Shown: piece by piece, positions 63,434-64,000 of the stretch | Position numbering within the stretch: the first letter of the stretch is position 1 | Layout of the letters: each line of letters opens with the position of its first letter | NCBI RefSeq assembly: GCF_019399895.1 | Contig: NC_091887.1 | Coordinates: 3,286,001 to 3,350,000, forward strand | Origin: Cardiocondyla obscurior | Taxonomy: Eukaryota; Arthropoda; Insecta; Hymenoptera; Formicidae | Direction of reading: 5' to 3' | Length of the DNA: 64,000 bases | The notes under the pieces: generated by a model | Told to the model about the DNA's origin: nothing | Database searches by the model: none | Seen by the model: only the letters and a program-made list of their open reading frames with translations | Program-made: the position numbers and the translations under genes

Positions 63434-64000
63434 ATTGTGACAAGGCGGCAAATCCTGGTGCGGTACTGGAAGATTTTATTCGATGGTACTCGCCGAGAGA
63501 TTGGATCGACGAGGAAGGCGTTGACGAATGGGGACAAGGAAAGGGTCGGTATTATTATTTTTTTTTTTTAATTATAATAGTTAAAAAATAAAATTAAAAT
63601 ATTATATAAAATATTGTAGTCATTTACAATCTCGAAATACAGGTCAGCTATCGCCACGAATGATGATCCCTGACAATCCATGGTCAACGACATGGGCATC
63701 GGCTCAGCCAGTTCCCGCGCATCGGCAGAAACGATTGTTCGATGACACGCGAGAGGCGGAGAAGGCATTACATTATTTGTACTCGAAGCGAATAAGCCAG
63801 GTCGCGCAGCTCTTGCTACCGAGTTTAACGCATGCCGCGCTTTATACTCTGAGTTTACAGAAGCAGGAAGCTCTGCCAAGCCTACCCGATGTAGCACAGA
63901 GCATACTCAATAAATTGCAATACGCGACGAAACCAATTCATCAAAAGTTACAATTGTACGAGGTACACTCGATTTTCGATCGTAATAAATTGCTAGGTTG
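40736..64000 (+). CDS. Rab3GAP1: Rab3 GTPase-activating protein catalytic subunit (partial)
   Basis: Catalytic subunit of the Rab3GAP complex, which with RAB3GAP2 acts on Rab3 and Rab18 in exocytosis, ER/lipid-droplet traffic and autophagy. Exons: 40736-40931, 41147-41429, 41509-41645, 41749-41962, 42089-42497, 42744-42955, 62418-62475, 62568-62658, 62747-62888, 63158-63338, 63445-63544 and 63643-63962. These are 781 codons in phase; the gene then leaves the window, so about 200 residues should follow. Family blocks: DFTTVSEWEVFI, KLPFGATFDPVGELHLFVTW, ILLPILYFLFPDA, LWHEFVQEIRFRWE, CLLHQKLQMMNCC, EDEEFFECTSEE, LLSDMESFKAANPG, DFIRWYSPRDWI and KRLFDDTREAEKALHYL. That last stretch is where the catalytic arginine reported for the human protein is expected. 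The 19.5-kb sixth intron splits the protein between IPG and VGPGFPD and hosts another gene. Confidence 0.96.
43738..49870 (-). CDS. LRR and fibronectin III single-pass receptor-like protein
   Basis: Cell-surface protein of the LRR/FN3 class (neuronal adhesion or receptor type). I could not settle the exact orthologue; fly hattifattener-like is a guess. Exons: 49870-49849 (start), 47318-46444, 46276-45961, 45677-45097, 44998-44566, 44287-44111 and 44021-43738, giving 895 residues. The first exon encodes MSENNAK plus a split Asp and joins in phase to AIPKELLLLLAGAFVV, a signal anchor or signal peptide. Then come an N-cap cysteine region, about ten LRRs (LDLSMNKITKVSDNAF, LNLERNLIQNIGSDAF), an LRR C-cap (CDCRLRWIVEWI), a Ser/Thr/Pro-rich stalk, an FN3-like domain (DNAVIIYWDTEATNILGF), a membrane helix (ITIAASAAICATIVVAVIIF) and a tail of about 230 residues rich in Ser, Asn and Arg. 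It lies wholly inside an intron of Rab3GAP1, antisense to it. Confidence 0.85.
48981..49070. repeat. Opposed A-tract and T-tract hairpin
   Basis: A run of 19 A (48981-48999) and a run of 24 T (49047-49070) face each other about 47 bases apart. Inside them GGAAAC and GTTTCC also pair, so a long imperfect hairpin is possible. It lies in the first intron of the LRR gene. Confidence 0.7.
52659..52695. repeat. Polypyrimidine tandem repeat (CCCTCT)n
   Basis: About six copies of CCCTCT. Such homopurine/homopyrimidine tracts can form triplex DNA or act as GAGA-type sites; no function is shown here. Confidence 0.95.
60602..60628. repeat. (TTGCGAC)n short tandem repeat
   Basis: Three and a half exact copies of TTGCGAC in a CpG-rich patch of the large intron. 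Confidence 0.9.
61651..61737. repeat. Imperfect inverted repeat around TCGATCG
   Basis: AAATTGTGTCGATCGTTATT and, inverted, AAATTGTCGATCGCTATTG pair across about 45 bases. About 90 bases upstream, GCAGGGTATCCCG at 61566-61578 resembles the ends of some DNA transposons. No matching distal end was found, so this is a possible transposon remnant. Confidence 0.4.
63402..63428. repeat. (AT)n microsatellite in a Rab3GAP1 intron
   Basis: A pure AT run fills part of the 106-bp intron just before the exon at 63445. Confidence 0.95.

Noticed and set aside
1..64000. CRISPR arrays, bacterial operons, rRNA genes, endogenous viral genes or toxin genes
   Set aside because: No spaced direct-repeat arrays, rRNA-like sequence, polymerase, integrase or capsid frames, or toxin-like frames were recognised on either strand.

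Overview
The window is nuclear DNA of an insect, most likely a hymenopteran such as an ant. It is AT-rich and full of introns with GT...AG borders. Its genes are animal genes with clear insect counterparts (gonadal, lowfat, Grip84, tectonic, B9d2, Lon, ClpP, an SLC7 carrier, Rab3GAP1). Small non-autonomous DNA transposons and short TTAGG-type motifs are present. The hymenopteran placement is inferred from genome style; no species is claimed. No operons, viral genes or toxin genes were recognised.

Layout. 1-8.3 kb: gene-poor, with only weak exon candidates. 8.5-9.0 kb (+): DGCR6/gonadal. 9.8-14.05 kb (-): mitochondrial Lon protease in 10 exons. 14.6-15.6 kb (+): an unrecognised 252-residue lysine-rich protein, head to head with Lon. 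16.3-21.5 kb (+): gamma-tubulin complex component 2 (GCP2/Grip84), with a probable 78-nt cassette exon. 21.8-24.4 kb (-): tectonic. 24.5-25.2 kb (-): B9D2. 26.25-27.2 kb (+): mitochondrial ClpP. 28.3-29.4 kb (-): LIX1/lowfat. 32.26-37.3 kb (-): an SLC7 light-chain amino-acid transporter in 8 exons, with a small inverted-repeat element in its last intron. 39.7-39.95 kb: a 226-bp TA-flanked MITE. 40.7 kb to the window end (+): Rab3GAP catalytic subunit, 781 codons in the window and running off the right edge. Its sixth intron is 19.5 kb and holds, on the opposite strand, a complete LRR/FN3 single-pass receptor-like gene (43.74-49.87 kb).

Themes. Tectonic and B9D2 are both subunits of the MKS/B9 module of the ciliary transition zone. 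They lie head to tail 119 bp apart, and the upstream region carries a perfect 14-bp RFX X-box match. Lon and ClpP, the two soluble matrix proteases of mitochondria, lie about 12 kb apart. Exon structures were built by hand from reading frame, GT/AG borders and family similarity. For Lon, GCP2, tectonic, B9D2, ClpP, LIX1, SLC7 and the unknown gene the summed exons give whole codon numbers ending in a stop. No wholly new multi-gene system was found. The best leads are the ciliary gene pair with its X-box, the nested receptor gene, the GCP2 cassette exon, the unknown gene and the two MITE families.
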